A DNA stretch of 64,000 bases, from assembly GCF_009906855.1 (NCBI RefSeq), contig NZ_CP047650.1, positions 1,364,001 through 1,428,000 on the forward strand, in the 5' to 3' direction. Below the pieces are notes generated by a model, which was not told the origin of the DNA, made no database searches, and worked only from the letters and a program-made list of their open reading frames with translations. The stretch comes from Xylophilus rhododendri (lineage in GTDB: Bacteria; Pseudomonadota; Gammaproteobacteria; Burkholderiales; Burkholderiaceae_C). The first letter of the stretch is position 1. The number at the start of each line of letters is the position of its first letter. A program made the translations under genes and the position numbers. Below are positions 40,111 to 48,755 of the stretch, piece by piece.

Positions 40111-41445
40111 TCAGGCGCCGAGCCGCGCGGCGGCCCAGCTGGATTTGACGCGCCGTTCGCGGTCGGCCGCGCGCCAGTAGGTCTCCGCTTCGGTGCCCTG
40201 CCCGGCCGTCTCGTTGACGCCGTCGATCGAGGGCGGCCCGGTCATCGCGGCGGCCTGATCGGCGGCGATCACCATCGGCACGGCCTGGCCCTGCTGCGTG
40301 GCCTCGATCGCCTTCACCAGCAGGCGGCGGAAGGCGACGATGCCCTTGTCGGTGCTGCCCAGGTGCTCGCGGGTGCGGTCCTGGATGGGGCCTTGCGATT
40401 CCACCGCCCACTGGTCGTGCACATTGATGTCCTCGCCCATGCCGGTATAGGTCTGGGTGAGCTGCTCCTGCACGTCGTAGCCGTAGTCGTTGCGCTTGTT
40501 GCGGCGCGAGGTGTAGTCGGGCAGTTCGTAGAGCTGCAGGCGCTGCTCGCGCATCTGCTGCTTGTCCACCGGTCCGGTGAAGCTGGTGAAGATGGCGTAC
40601 CAGTAGCAATGGGTGTCGTCCACCGGCACATGCCATTGCGAGATCGTCATCTCCGAACTCATGGGGATGACGAAGGCCTGGGGGAAGACCACGTTGGTCA
40701 CCCGCACATGGGTTTGTTCGTCGCTGACCTTGCGCAGCGTGGTCAGGCGCATGCCGTAGTCGGTGCCGGCCACCTGGATCTCGGGCAGGTCGAATTCGCG
40801 CAGCACCTTGGTGATCGGCAGGTCGGAATCGGCCGAGGCGCCGCGGAACTGCTTGCCGTAGCTCTCGGAGGTGTCCTCGTCCTCGAAGAAGCGGTGCAGG
40901 TAGGAGGCATGGGCCGGATCGATGCCCACCTCCAGCGCCTGCAGCCAGTTGCATTCGAACAGGCCCTTGAAGGCGAAGGTGTGCGTTCCCGGCGCGACGA
41001 AGCAGTCGAACTCCGGAAAGGCCGGCGGCTCGCCCTCGCCGATGTAGGCGAATATCACGCCGCTCTTCTCCACCACCGGATAGGCACCCTGGCGGATGCG
41101 GCTGCACAGCTTGCTGCCGGGCGGCTCGGCGGGGGTCTCCAGGCACTTGCCTTCGGCATCGAACAGCCAGCCGTGGAAGGCGCAGCGGATGCCGCCGTTC
41201 TCCAGCCGGCCGAAGGCCAGGTCGGCGCCGCGGTGCGGGCAGTCGCGGTCGAGCAGGCCGAGCTTGCCGGCCTCGTCGCGGAACAGCACGAAGTGCTGGC
41301 CCATGAGCTGCACCGGCCGCACCGGCCGCGGGCCCTGCAGTTCCTCGGAGATGGCCACCGGCTGCCAGTAGCGGCGCAGCAGCTGGCCGGCGGGCGTTCC
41401 GGCGCCCACGCGGGTCATGAAATCGTTCTGTTCGGCGCTGATCAT
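40111..41445 (-). CDS. Rieske-type aromatic ring-hydroxylating oxygenase, alpha subunit
   Basis: A 444-residue oxygenase. The Rieske cluster site reads CPHRGADLAF ... CAFHGWLFD near the N terminus, and the mononuclear-iron motif is GIDPAHASYLHRFFE with the two histidines. There is no beta-subunit gene, consistent with homo-oligomeric phthalate-type oxygenases that pair with a ferredoxin or reductase. The ATG at 41445 precedes ISAEQNDFMTR. It would hydroxylate or demethylate an aromatic or heteroaromatic compound taken up by the operon's TonB system. Confidence 0.9.
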   Translation of the reverse strand: MISAEQNDFMTRVGAGTPAGQLLRRYWQPVAISEELQGPRPVRPVQLMGQHFVLFRDEAGKLGLLDRDCPHRGADLAFGRLENGGIRCAFHGWLFDAEGKCLETPAEPPGSKLCSRIRQGAYPVVEKSGVIFAYIGEGEPPAFPEFDCFVAPGTHTFAFKGLFECNWLQALEVGIDPAHASYLHRFFEDEDTSESYGKQFRGASADSDLPITKVLREFDLPEIQVAGTDYGMRLTTLRKVSDEQTHVRVTNVVFPQAFVIPMSSEMTISQWHVPVDDTHCYWYAIFTSFTGPVDKQQMREQRLQLYELPDYTSRRNKRNDYGYDVQEQLTQTYTGMGEDINVHDQWAVESQGPIQDRTREHLGSTDKGIVAFRRLLVKAIEATQQGQAVPMVIAADQAAAMTGPPSIDGVNETAGQGTEAETYWRAADRERRVKSSWAAARLGA

Positions 41446-41486
41446 CGCGGGCCTATCGATAAGTCTTCAAACACAGGTCAGGCGCA

Positions 41487-42290
41487 TCAGACGATCACGC
41501 CGCCGTCCACCACGATCTCCTGGCCGGTGATGTTGCGGCCGCCCTCGCCCACCAGGAAACGCACGGTGGCGACCACGTCGGCCGTCTCGTTGGGCCGCTG
41601 CAGGGCCATGCCCATGGCCTGCACATAACGCTCCAGCACCACGGATTCGCTCACGCCCTCCTCCACCGCCTGGTCGGCCCAGCGCTGGCGCATGCGCTCC
41701 ACCGCGATGGCGCCGGGCGCCACCACGTTGGCGGTGACGCCGTGCGCGCCCACCTCCAGCGCGGCGCTGCGGGTGAGGCCGCGCAAGGCCCACTTGGAGG
41801 TGGCGTAGCTGGCCCGGCCGGCGCGGCCGCGCATGCCGTGGGTGCCGCCGATGTTGACCACCCGGCCATAGCCCTGGCCGCACATCACCGGCAGCAGGCG
41901 CGACATGGTGAGGAAGGGGCCGCGCAGGTTGGTGGCCATCACCGCGTCGAAGTCGGTCAGCTGCAGCTGGCCGACGTTGTCGCCGAGCGGACCGGGGATG
42001 CCGGCGGCATTGACCAGCACATGCACCGCGCCGCCGGACCAGACGAGGAACTGCTCCAGCACGGCGCTCACAGAGTTCTCGTCGCACACGTCGGCCGTCA
42101 GCACGCAGGCCTCGCGGCCCAGGGCGCGTATGCGTTCGGCGGTGGCCTCCAGGGCCGCCGTGCGGCGGCCCAGCAGGCCGACGTTGCAGCCGTCCTCGGC
42201 CAGGGCGATGGCGATGTCGCGGCCGGTGCCGCTGCTGGCGCCGGTGACCAGGGCCACGGGGCGCAGGGGTTCGCTGGCGGGGGCGTTCAT
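41487..42290 (-). CDS. SDR-family oxidoreductase with Gly at the catalytic-Ser position
   Basis: A 267-residue short-chain dehydrogenase. The cofactor loop TGASSGTGRDIA and the Tyr-Lys pair YATSK are present. At the position 13 residues before the Tyr, where Ser is expected, the sequence has Gly (NIGGTHG), with Thr at the next place. The same change is seen in the SDR at 51864. The start overlaps the phytanoyl-dioxygenase stop as ATGA. It probably oxidises an alcohol formed by the neighbouring oxygenases. Confidence 0.85.
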   Translation of the reverse strand: MNAPASEPLRPVALVTGASSGTGRDIAIALAEDGCNVGLLGRRTAALEATAERIRALGREACVLTADVCDENSVSAVLEQFLVWSGGAVHVLVNAAGIPGPLGDNVGQLQLTDFDAVMATNLRGPFLTMSRLLPVMCGQGYGRVVNIGGTHGMRGRAGRASYATSKWALRGLTRSAALEVGAHGVTANVVAPGAIAVERMRQRWADQAVEEGVSESVVLERYVQAMGMALQRPNETADVVATVRFLVGEGGRNITGQEIVVDGGVIV

Positions 42291-43168
42291 GCGGTCGCCT
42301 TGTCGGTGTCGAAATAACGGGCGCGGGCGTTGGCCTGGGCCTTGTAGATCGAGAAGCCCGAGCGCGAGGGGAAAGGCAGCTTGATGCGGTTGGGCTCGCA
42401 GCGCACCTCGCTGGTCGGCGGGCCGCTCAGCAGGCGCGAGTCGTACTCGCCCCAGTCCACGTCGTAGAAGAGCGGATAGGCGTCGGAGGCGGCGTACTCC
42501 AGGAACAGGATGCGGCGCTGGCGGCCCGAGCGGTTGGCGCCGGAGCCGTGCATCAGCATGGGATGGTGGATGGACACGGTGCCGGCTGTGCCGACCAGCG
42601 AGGCTGTGTTGGACAGATCGACCTTCTGCGCCGCGATGTCCACCGCGCCGATGAAGCCCTGCTCCGGGTCGTGGTGTTCGTAGAGCGGGCCGTCCTGGCT
42701 GCCGGGCAGCACCTGCATGGCGCCGTTCTCCAGCGACACGTCGTCGATCATCACCGAGGCCACGCAGGTCGACATATTGGTGTGCGGCGCGAAGGCCCAG
42801 TCCTGGTGCCACTCCAGCGGCGAGCCGGCGCGGGCGGCCTTCATGTTGATCTTGCTGTGGTTGAGCCGCACGTTCTCGCCGCAGATGCGCTGCACCAGCT
42901 CGAAGATGGCCGGGGTGCGGGCCAGCTGGAAGTAGAGCGGGTCGATGTTGTGCGGCTTCTTGATGCGCTGGACCAGGGGCGTCTGGGCGTTGTGGCCGGC
43001 CTCGAAGTCGAACATGGCGTTGTCCTCGGTCTGGCTGCGGCCCTGTTCGGCGATGCGGTCGGTGGTGGCCTGCAGTTGGCGCAGCTCCTCGGCGCTGAGT
43101 GCGTCGGGCAGCAGCACATAGCCGTTCTGGCGGTACTGGGCGTGGAGGTCTTCGATGGAAGGGTTCAT
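42287..43168 (-). CDS. Phytanoyl-CoA dioxygenase (PhyH)-family protein
   Basis: A 293-residue non-haem iron, 2-oxoglutarate-dependent oxygenase. The iron-binding H-x-D is in LEWHQDWAFAPHTN and the distal His in HHPMLMHGSGANRSGRQRR, whose Arg would bind 2-oxoglutarate. The N-terminal YRQNGYVLLPDALSAEEL is the family start. The ATG at 43168 is used; the frame opens at 43222. Second oxygenase of the operon after the Rieske enzyme. Substrates in the family range from phytanoyl-CoA to ectoine and small amines. Confidence 0.88.
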   Translation of the reverse strand: MNPSIEDLHAQYRQNGYVLLPDALSAEELRQLQATTDRIAEQGRSQTEDNAMFDFEAGHNAQTPLVQRIKKPHNIDPLYFQLARTPAIFELVQRICGENVRLNHSKINMKAARAGSPLEWHQDWAFAPHTNMSTCVASVMIDDVSLENGAMQVLPGSQDGPLYEHHDPEQGFIGAVDIAAQKVDLSNTASLVGTAGTVSIHHPMLMHGSGANRSGRQRRILFLEYAASDAYPLFYDVDWGEYDSRLLSGPPTSEVRCEPNRIKLPFPSRSGFSIYKAQANARARYFDTDKATA

Positions 43169-43202
43169 GGTGCTTGGGCTTTGTCCGTGTTCGGTGGAAG
43201 GA

Positions 43203-44006
43203 TCAGGCGGGCAGGCGGTCATCCACCGGCAGGTCGGTGACCACCATGTGCGCCTTGTGGTGGGTGATGCAGAGCGGCAGGCGGGCCTGCAGGGCGGCCA
43301 TCTGCGCGGTGGCGCCGCAGGCCCAGAAGACCGGCAGTTCGTCCTCGTGCAGCTGCGTCAGGCCGTGGCCGCCGTAGCTTTGCGACAGGTCCTCGATGCC
43401 GATCAGGCCGGGCGCGCCCAGGTGAATCGGCTGGCCGTGGAACTGCGGGAAGTGCTGCGAGACGGTGATGGCGCGGATCGCATCGGCCGCGCGCAGCGCG
43501 CGCATGGACACCACCAGCGGGCCGCCGAAGGGGCCGGCCGGTTTCGTCTGCACCGCAGTGACGTACATGGCCGAGACATTGCCCTCGTCCAGATGGCGCA
43601 GCCGCACGCCATGGGCCTGCAGCACCGCCTCGAAGGAGAAGGAACAGCCGAGCACGAAGGCGACCAGGTCCTCGCGCCATTCGCCGGCGATGTCGCGCGG
43701 TGTATCCACCAGCTCGCCGTCGCGGAACACCATGTAGCCGCCCACGTCGGTGCGCAGGTCCAGGTCGGCCGCGATGGCGCGGATGCGCGGCGAGCCCGGC
43801 TCGCCCCGGCCGATCAGCGGCAGGGCCTGCGGGTTGAGCCGGCAGTACTCGGCGAAGTCGTCGGCATAGGCCGCCGGCACGATCATCAGGTTGCCCTGCA
43901 CATGGCCGCGCGCCAGCGCATTGGTATAGCCCCGCCAGGCGCCGCTGCGGATGGCGGCCCGCACGGCGGCGGGCGATTGGGTGTCGAAGTCCGGCATGGC
44001 GGTCAT
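43203..44006 (-). CDS. DUF1445 putative hydro-lyase (D-glutamate cyclase-like)
   Basis: A 267-residue protein of the DUF1445 family. Marks are RAAIRSGAWRGYTNALARGHVQ at the start, LRTDVGGYMVFRDGELV, VAFVLGCSFSFEAVL and the C-terminal FWACGATAQMAAL with ITHHKAHMVVTDL. Members include mammalian D-glutamate cyclase, and bacterial ones are annotated as hydro-lyases. The ATG at 44006 overlaps the tonB stop (ATGA). In this operon it may process a glutamyl or lactam-type intermediate, in keeping with the GS-like ligase (inference). Confidence 0.85.
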   Translation of the reverse strand: MTAMPDFDTQSPAAVRAAIRSGAWRGYTNALARGHVQGNLMIVPAAYADDFAEYCRLNPQALPLIGRGEPGSPRIRAIAADLDLRTDVGGYMVFRDGELVDTPRDIAGEWREDLVAFVLGCSFSFEAVLQAHGVRLRHLDEGNVSAMYVTAVQTKPAGPFGGPLVVSMRALRAADAIRAITVSQHFPQFHGQPIHLGAPGLIGIEDLSQSYGGHGLTQLHEDELPVFWACGATAQMAALQARLPLCITHHKAHMVVTDLPVDDRLPA

Positions 44007-44719
44007 GGCGCGGAGAACGCCACGGTGACGGTGAACTCGTGCTCCGGATTGCCCGGCCAGGAATCCGCCGGGAAGGCCGGGTACTTGCCGCCGCGCACGA
44101 TCACCAGCGCCTGCTTGTCGAGGATGGGCGAGCCGGAGGTCTTCTCCAGCTCGGCCGTCTTCAGCGAGCCGTCGCGGGTGAGCACGAAGCGGACCACGCT
44201 GGAGCCTTCGGGCCGCATACGCCGGGCGTCGCCCGAGGTCGGGTATTCGGTGATGCCGCGGATGTAGCCCTTGAGGCGTCCGAGGTAGCCGTTCTCCTGC
44301 GCCACGATGGCGGCGGCCGAGGGTGCCGCCGGCGCGGCGGGTGCCGGCGGCGTGGGTGCGGGCGGCACCGGCGCGGGTGGCGTCGGGGCCGGTGGTGTGG
44401 GCGGCGGTGGCGGCACCGGTGCGGGCGCCGGGGATGGCGAAGGCACGGGCGCGGGCGCCGGTGCCGGCGGGCGCGGCGGTGGCGGCGGTGCCTTGGGCGG
44501 CGGTGGCGGAGGGGGCGGCGGCGGCGGCTTGGGTGCGGGCGGCGGCGGCTCGTCCGCAGCCTGCAGGGTGATCACCGGCGGGTCTTGGGGCGGTGGCGGC
44601 GCGGGCGCGATGCTGGCATGCGGCATCAACGCCGCGGCCAGCAGGGCCGCCGCGGTGCCGGCCACGGCGATGCCGGCCGAAATCCGCTCGTAGGGGTCTC
44701 TTCTGTTCACGGCAGGCAC
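44003..44719 (-). CDS. tonB: TonB energy-transducer protein
   Basis: A 238-residue TonB. One N-terminal membrane anchor (about residues 13-34) is followed by a very long Pro/Ala-rich periplasmic spacer (about residues 36-135, PPPPAPKPPPPPP-type repeats) and a C-terminal domain with GYIRGITEYPTSGDARRMRPEGSS-type sequence. The start is GTG at 44719, immediately after the exbD TGA. It energises the receptor encoded in the same operon. Confidence 0.88.
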   Translation of the reverse strand: MPAVNRRDPYERISAGIAVAGTAAALLAAALMPHASIAPAPPPPQDPPVITLQAADEPPPPAPKPPPPPPPPPPPKAPPPPPRPPAPAPAPVPSPSPAPAPVPPPPPTPPAPTPPAPVPPAPTPPAPAAPAAPSAAAIVAQENGYLGRLKGYIRGITEYPTSGDARRMRPEGSSVVRFVLTRDGSLKTAELEKTSGSPILDKQALVIVRGGKYPAFPADSWPGNPEHEFTVTVAFSAP

Positions 44720-45130
44720 TCAGGGGGCGCGCTTGGTCACGATGGACGCGGCCGGCATGCCGGCGGACTTGAGCTGGTCGAGCACGTCGACCAGGTTCTG
44801 CAGCTTCGAACTGCCGTCGCCCGCGATGATCACCTTGGCCTGGCGGCTGCCGGCCAGGGCCTTGAGCTTCGTCGCCACCTGGTCCATGGGCGTGGCCTGG
44901 CCGTCGACATAGACGGCGCCGCCCTGGTCCACGGTGAGGGTGATGCGCAGCGGCTCGTCCTTGATCGGGTCGGGCTGGGCCGAGCCCGGCAGGGCCACGT
45001 TCAGGCCCAGCGCCGGCAGCACGTTGGTGCTGATGAGTACGAAGAAGACCAGCAGGAACATCATCACGTCGATCATCGGAATGATCTCGATGCGGGCCTT
45101 GCGCTGCTTGCGTTGGGGAAAGGATCTCAT
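44720..45130 (-). CDS. exbD: ExbD/TolR-family biopolymer transport protein
   Basis: A 136-residue protein with one membrane segment carrying the key Asp (IEIIPMIDVMMFLLVFFVL, near residues 16-34) that conducts protons with ExbB. A periplasmic domain with VDGQATPMDQVATKLKAL and KVIIAGDG follows. It lies 13 bases after exbB and abuts tonB. Part of a dedicated ExbB-ExbD-TonB motor. Confidence 0.93.
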   Translation of the reverse strand: MRSFPQRKQRKARIEIIPMIDVMMFLLVFFVLISTNVLPALGLNVALPGSAQPDPIKDEPLRITLTVDQGGAVYVDGQATPMDQVATKLKALAGSRQAKVIIAGDGSSKLQNLVDVLDQLKSAGMPAASIVTKRAP

Positions 45131-45143
45131 CGCCGGGCCCTGC

Positions 45144-45737
45144 TCACTTGGTCGTCTCGAGCAGGAAGCTCTTGAAGTCCTCGGTGATGCATTCGCCCAG
45201 GCGGTGCAGCACGTTGTGGCCGATCAGGCCGTAGAGCGCGGTGCCGATGCCGATGGCGGTGGCGAACAGCGCCGAGCCGATGCCCCGGCTGACGGCCGAG
45301 GGGTCCGACACCCCGCCGGCCGACAGCGCATGGAAGGTGTCCATGATCCCCAGGATCGTGCCCAGCAGCCCCAGCAGCGGGGCCGCCGTGACGATGGTGT
45401 CGAGGATCCACAGGCCGCGGTTGACCGCGCCGTCCACCCGCAGGAAAAGGGCCGAAGACAGGTCCTCGATGCGGCTGCGGGCGATGCTGCCGCCGCGCTG
45501 GGCATCCACGTACTCCTGCATGCAGGTGGTCAGCAGATCCTTGCCGGCCGGCAGCACCGGCGTGGGCTCGGCGGCGTTGAGCTTCATCGCCTTCTCGATC
45601 GAATTCGCGATACGGCCCCGGCTGCGCAGCAGGTAGAGGTAGTAGACGAAGCGCTCGATGATGACGAGCGTCAGCAGCACCACGCTCGCGTACAGCGTGT
45701 TGATCGAGATCGCATGGAGGGTGTCTTGGCTGATCAT
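45144..45737 (-). CDS. exbB: ExbB/MotA-TolQ-family proton channel protein
   Basis: A 197-residue inner-membrane protein. Three membrane segments are visible (SVVLLTLVIIERFVYYL; LDTIVTAAPLLGLLGTILGIMDTF; IGSALFATAIGIGTALYGLI), with the family GLLGTILGI and the threonine-lined third helix. It lies 13 bases downstream of the receptor gene. Together with ExbD it converts the proton gradient to TonB motion. Confidence 0.93.
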   Translation of the reverse strand: MISQDTLHAISINTLYASVVLLTLVIIERFVYYLYLLRSRGRIANSIEKAMKLNAAEPTPVLPAGKDLLTTCMQEYVDAQRGGSIARSRIEDLSSALFLRVDGAVNRGLWILDTIVTAAPLLGLLGTILGIMDTFHALSAGGVSDPSAVSRGIGSALFATAIGIGTALYGLIGHNVLHRLGECITEDFKSFLLETTK

Positions 45738-45750
45738 GGGGAAGCGGGGT

Positions 45751-48108
45751 TCAGAAGGCGGCGGAGAACGTCAACATGACGGCGAGCGGGTTGGCGATGA
45801 GGTAGCTGGGCGCGCTGGCGGCGATGGTCGAACCGTTGGTGCCGGTGGTCGCCTTGGCGTTGGTGGTGGCGCTGTAGACACCCGAGAGGTACTTCACGTT
45901 GCCCACGTTCATGATGTTCAGGCGCAGCTCGGGCTTCCTGATGCCGTTGAAGGACGCGAAGCGGTAGCCGACGGCCACGTCGCCGGTGACGTATGAGGGG
46001 ATCTTCTCGTCGTTCATGAAGGTCGAGTACTGCTCGCCGACGTACTTGATGCCCACGTTGGCGAACCAGCGGCCCACGTCGTAGTCCACCGCCACGGCGG
46101 CCTGCACCTTGGGTGCGCGCACCGCGTTCTTGCCGGTGGTGGGCAGGTAGTCGCCGGCCACCGCGATGTCGCTGTCGATGCGGGTGTGCAGCAGCTCCAG
46201 CGAGGCGTAGGGGCGGAAGTGGTTGATGGGGCGCAGGCCGGCTTCGAAGTCCACGCCGGTGCCCGACTGCTTGCCGCCGTCGATCGGGGTGGTGACGCAG
46301 CCCGGATCGCACACCGCGGCCGAGATCTGGCGGTTCTTGAACTGGTAGTGGAACAGGGTGCTCGACAGGCTCACCAGCTCGTCCTGGTAGCGGTAGCCGG
46401 CTTCGACGGTGGTGGAGGTTTCCGAAGGCTGGTTCGGGTTGGCCGCGGTGGTCAGGGCGCCGGTGCTGGCGCTGTAGCGCGGGTAGAGCGAACCCTCGGG
46501 CAGGATGCGGTAGCCCTTGCTCAGGCTGGCGAAGACGCTGTTGCGGTCGTCGAACTTGTAGCGCGCGGCCAGGGACGGCAGGAAGGGGTTGTGTTTGGCC
46601 TCGTTGTAGGTGATGGGGCTGGGCACTTCGTTGTAGCCCTCGCGCTTCAGGAACATCTGCTTGCCGCCGATGTCGAAGGCCAGCTTGTCGCCCATCAGGT
46701 TGATGGTGTCGCCGATGAAGATCGAGCCGAACTTGTCCTTGGTGTGCTGGTACCACTGGTTGACCACGGCACCGCTGGTGGTGCGGATCAGGTTGGTCTC
46801 GCCGCTGGCGTCGGCCGGGGTGCCGTCGGCGTTGACGGTGCTGTAGGGGCGATAGAGCTTGTCCACCGAATACTGGTACCAGACCCCCGCGGTGAGGGTG
46901 TGGTTGTCGAGCTGGTAGGTGCCCTTCAAGGTGCCGCCGACGCGGGTGTTGCGCTCGGGAATCGGGTTGTAGAAGATGACGTTGCGGTCGGTGGTGGTGC
47001 CGTTGTTGTTCAGGTCCACCGCGTTGACGGTGTTGCCGTAGCCCACCGAGTTCTCGTTGAGCACGCTGGCCGAGCCCGATGCGCCGTAGCCGTAGAACAG
47101 GTAGGGCGTGAAGTTGAGGGCCAGCTTGTCGTTGACCTTGATGTCGGTCGGCAGCGAGACCAGCAGGTTCTCCCAGGGGTTGGACAGCAGCTTGTAGTAG
47201 CTGGTGTCGCCGGCGGTATAGGTGCTGGAGTAGTTGGTGGCCGCGCCCTTGACGCCGCCCGCGTTCCACTGCGCGAGCGTCGGGTTCTTGTAGGTGTCGC
47301 GGTCGATCTTGGTATAGGTCAGGGCCAGCTTGGTGCGGCTGCCGCCGCCCCACTCCTGCACCGCGCCGAGGGCGAAGTGGTCGCGGGTGTCGCTGCCGGG
47401 GCCGCGGAAGTGGTCGGCGTCGATGTGCGAGAAGGAGGCGAAGGCACGCAGGCCGGTCTGGCCGATCTCGCCGGTCTCGCCGCGCACGAAGACCCGCTTG
47501 GCATTGTTGGAGCCGCCGGACACGCTGATCAGGCCGCCGCGTTCCTTCGAGGGGTTGTGCAGGTAGATGTCGACCACGCCGCCGCTGGCGTTGACATCCG
47601 GGCTGCTCAGGTCGGCCGAGCCCTGGGTGAGCGAGACGATGTCGGTGTTCTCGGTGTCGATCCACTGGCCCGGGAAGGCCGACCAGTTGGAGGACACGCT
47701 CATCGGCATGCCTTCGAAGTGAAAGCCCAGCTGGCCGCCTTCGAGGCCGCGCACCGAGATCACGCCCTGGTTGATGCCCCAGGCATCGCCCGCGGCCGCG
47801 GTGGCGCCGGGTGCGTACTTCAGGATCTGGAACACGTCGGCCGAGCCCTGCTGCTTCTGGATGAAGTCGCTGGTCACCGAGCTCTTGGACTTGGCGCCGC
47901 TCTCGTCGATCATCAGGCCGCCGCCCAGCTCCTTGCCGGTCACGCCGGTGGCGGACGGGCCGTCGTCGGGCGAACGTGCGGGGCCGTCGGCGACGCCAGT
48001 GGCGTTCACGCTGCCGATGTCGGTGGTCTTGGCGGCGGTCTGCGCCTGGACGAAACCCGGAAGCGCCGCGGAGGCGACCAGGCAGGTGACGAGGAGTTCA
48101 GTTTTCAC
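45751..48108 (-). CDS. TonB-dependent outer-membrane receptor
   Basis: A 785-residue receptor. The signal peptide (LLVTCLVASAALPGFVQAQ) is followed by a plug domain (SSVTSDFIQKQQGSADVFQILKYAPG, GVISVRGLEGGQLGFHFEG) and a beta-barrel ending in the aromatic residue F (VMLTFSAAF). No Fur-box-like sequence was seen upstream. It is the first gene of the ten-gene operon encoding its own ExbBD-TonB and two oxygenases, so the ligand is more likely an organic nutrient (aromatic amine, plant compound or similar) than a siderophore. Confidence 0.93.
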   Translation of the reverse strand: MKTELLVTCLVASAALPGFVQAQTAAKTTDIGSVNATGVADGPARSPDDGPSATGVTGKELGGGLMIDESGAKSKSSVTSDFIQKQQGSADVFQILKYAPGATAAAGDAWGINQGVISVRGLEGGQLGFHFEGMPMSVSSNWSAFPGQWIDTENTDIVSLTQGSADLSSPDVNASGGVVDIYLHNPSKERGGLISVSGGSNNAKRVFVRGETGEIGQTGLRAFASFSHIDADHFRGPGSDTRDHFALGAVQEWGGGSRTKLALTYTKIDRDTYKNPTLAQWNAGGVKGAATNYSSTYTAGDTSYYKLLSNPWENLLVSLPTDIKVNDKLALNFTPYLFYGYGASGSASVLNENSVGYGNTVNAVDLNNNGTTTDRNVIFYNPIPERNTRVGGTLKGTYQLDNHTLTAGVWYQYSVDKLYRPYSTVNADGTPADASGETNLIRTTSGAVVNQWYQHTKDKFGSIFIGDTINLMGDKLAFDIGGKQMFLKREGYNEVPSPITYNEAKHNPFLPSLAARYKFDDRNSVFASLSKGYRILPEGSLYPRYSASTGALTTAANPNQPSETSTTVEAGYRYQDELVSLSSTLFHYQFKNRQISAAVCDPGCVTTPIDGGKQSGTGVDFEAGLRPINHFRPYASLELLHTRIDSDIAVAGDYLPTTGKNAVRAPKVQAAVAVDYDVGRWFANVGIKYVGEQYSTFMNDEKIPSYVTGDVAVGYRFASFNGIRKPELRLNIMNVGNVKYLSGVYSATTNAKATTGTNGSTIAASAPSYLIANPLAVMLTFSAAF

Positions 48109-48488
48109 ATTGCGCTTTCTGTGCTGCTGAAAACGTTGAGGTGGTGTGGGGTCCTTGCGGAGCCCGGCGTGGGTTTGTGGAGAACTTGCCAGCGCAATTT
48201 ATCGAGAGGGGGCGTTGCCCAGAATTGCTTTTTTCGTCCGCGCTCGTTGCGTTGACGGCTACATGCCGTCGGACACCGCCTACAAGGCTTCATCGGGCTG
48301 CGACGAGGGCGAAAAGCCCGGTTTTCGCCCCGCGCGGTGCCATAAGCGGAACGCGCGGCGCACAAAACGGCAACGCCCGATGGGCGGTCGTGGCGGGCAA
48401 AACAACAGCCTTAGAGTTCTGCCCCATGTTCGCGGCACCCGTTCCGAGGGTGCCCGACTTGCCATTTATCCGCAGCTACATTAAATTC
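48109..48488. other. Intergenic region between the receptor operon and the second BrnT/BrnA module
   Basis: 380 bases hold the promoters of two divergent transcription units. A short purine-rich stretch (agaaag in reverse complement) stands before the receptor ATG. On the minus strand gataaat near 48200 is a possible -10 element, but no convincing -35 was found. The remaining open frames here look like shadows. No repeat, riboswitch or RNA gene was recognised. Confidence 0.5.
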
Positions 48489-48755
48489 ATGCGCTACACC
48501 TGCGATCCGGCCAAGCTGGCAGCCAACGTTGCCAAGCACGGGATCTGGTTCACCGCCGCGGAGGACTTCGACTGGGAGACCGCCGTCGTCGAAGTCGTAC
48601 ATCGCAACGGTGAAGCCCGCCTGATGGCGCTGGGCCTGATCGGCGAGCGGGTACACGTCATGGTCGTCACCTTGCGCGAGACCTGCGTGCGAATCATCAG
48701 CCTGCGCAAGGCCAGCAAGAAGGAGGTTCGGTTCTATGCAGAAACTCAAGACTAG
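48489..48755 (+). CDS. brnT: BrnT-family toxin (RNase), second module
   Basis: An 88-residue BrnT-like toxin. The family marks are YTCDPAKLAANVAKHGIWFTAAEDFDW at the N terminus, RLMALGLIGERVHVMVV in the centre and VRIISLRKASKKEVRFY at the end. The ATG at 48489 is the family start; the frame is open further upstream to 48141. It overlaps the antitoxin start by 20 bases. It differs clearly from the first BrnT, so the two modules were not recently duplicated. Confidence 0.85.
   Translation: MRYTCDPAKLAANVAKHGIWFTAAEDFDWETAVVEVVHRNGEARLMALGLIGERVHVMVVTLRETCVRIISLRKASKKEVRFYAETQD

Noticed and set aside
44307..44693. Gly-rich plus-strand frame resembling a PE_PGRS-like protein
   Set aside because: It is the antisense of the Pro-rich spacer of tonB.
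48146..48484. 112-residue open frame in the gap before the second BrnT gene
   Set aside because: Mixed composition, no motif, no good ribosome-binding site, and it overlaps the expected promoter region.
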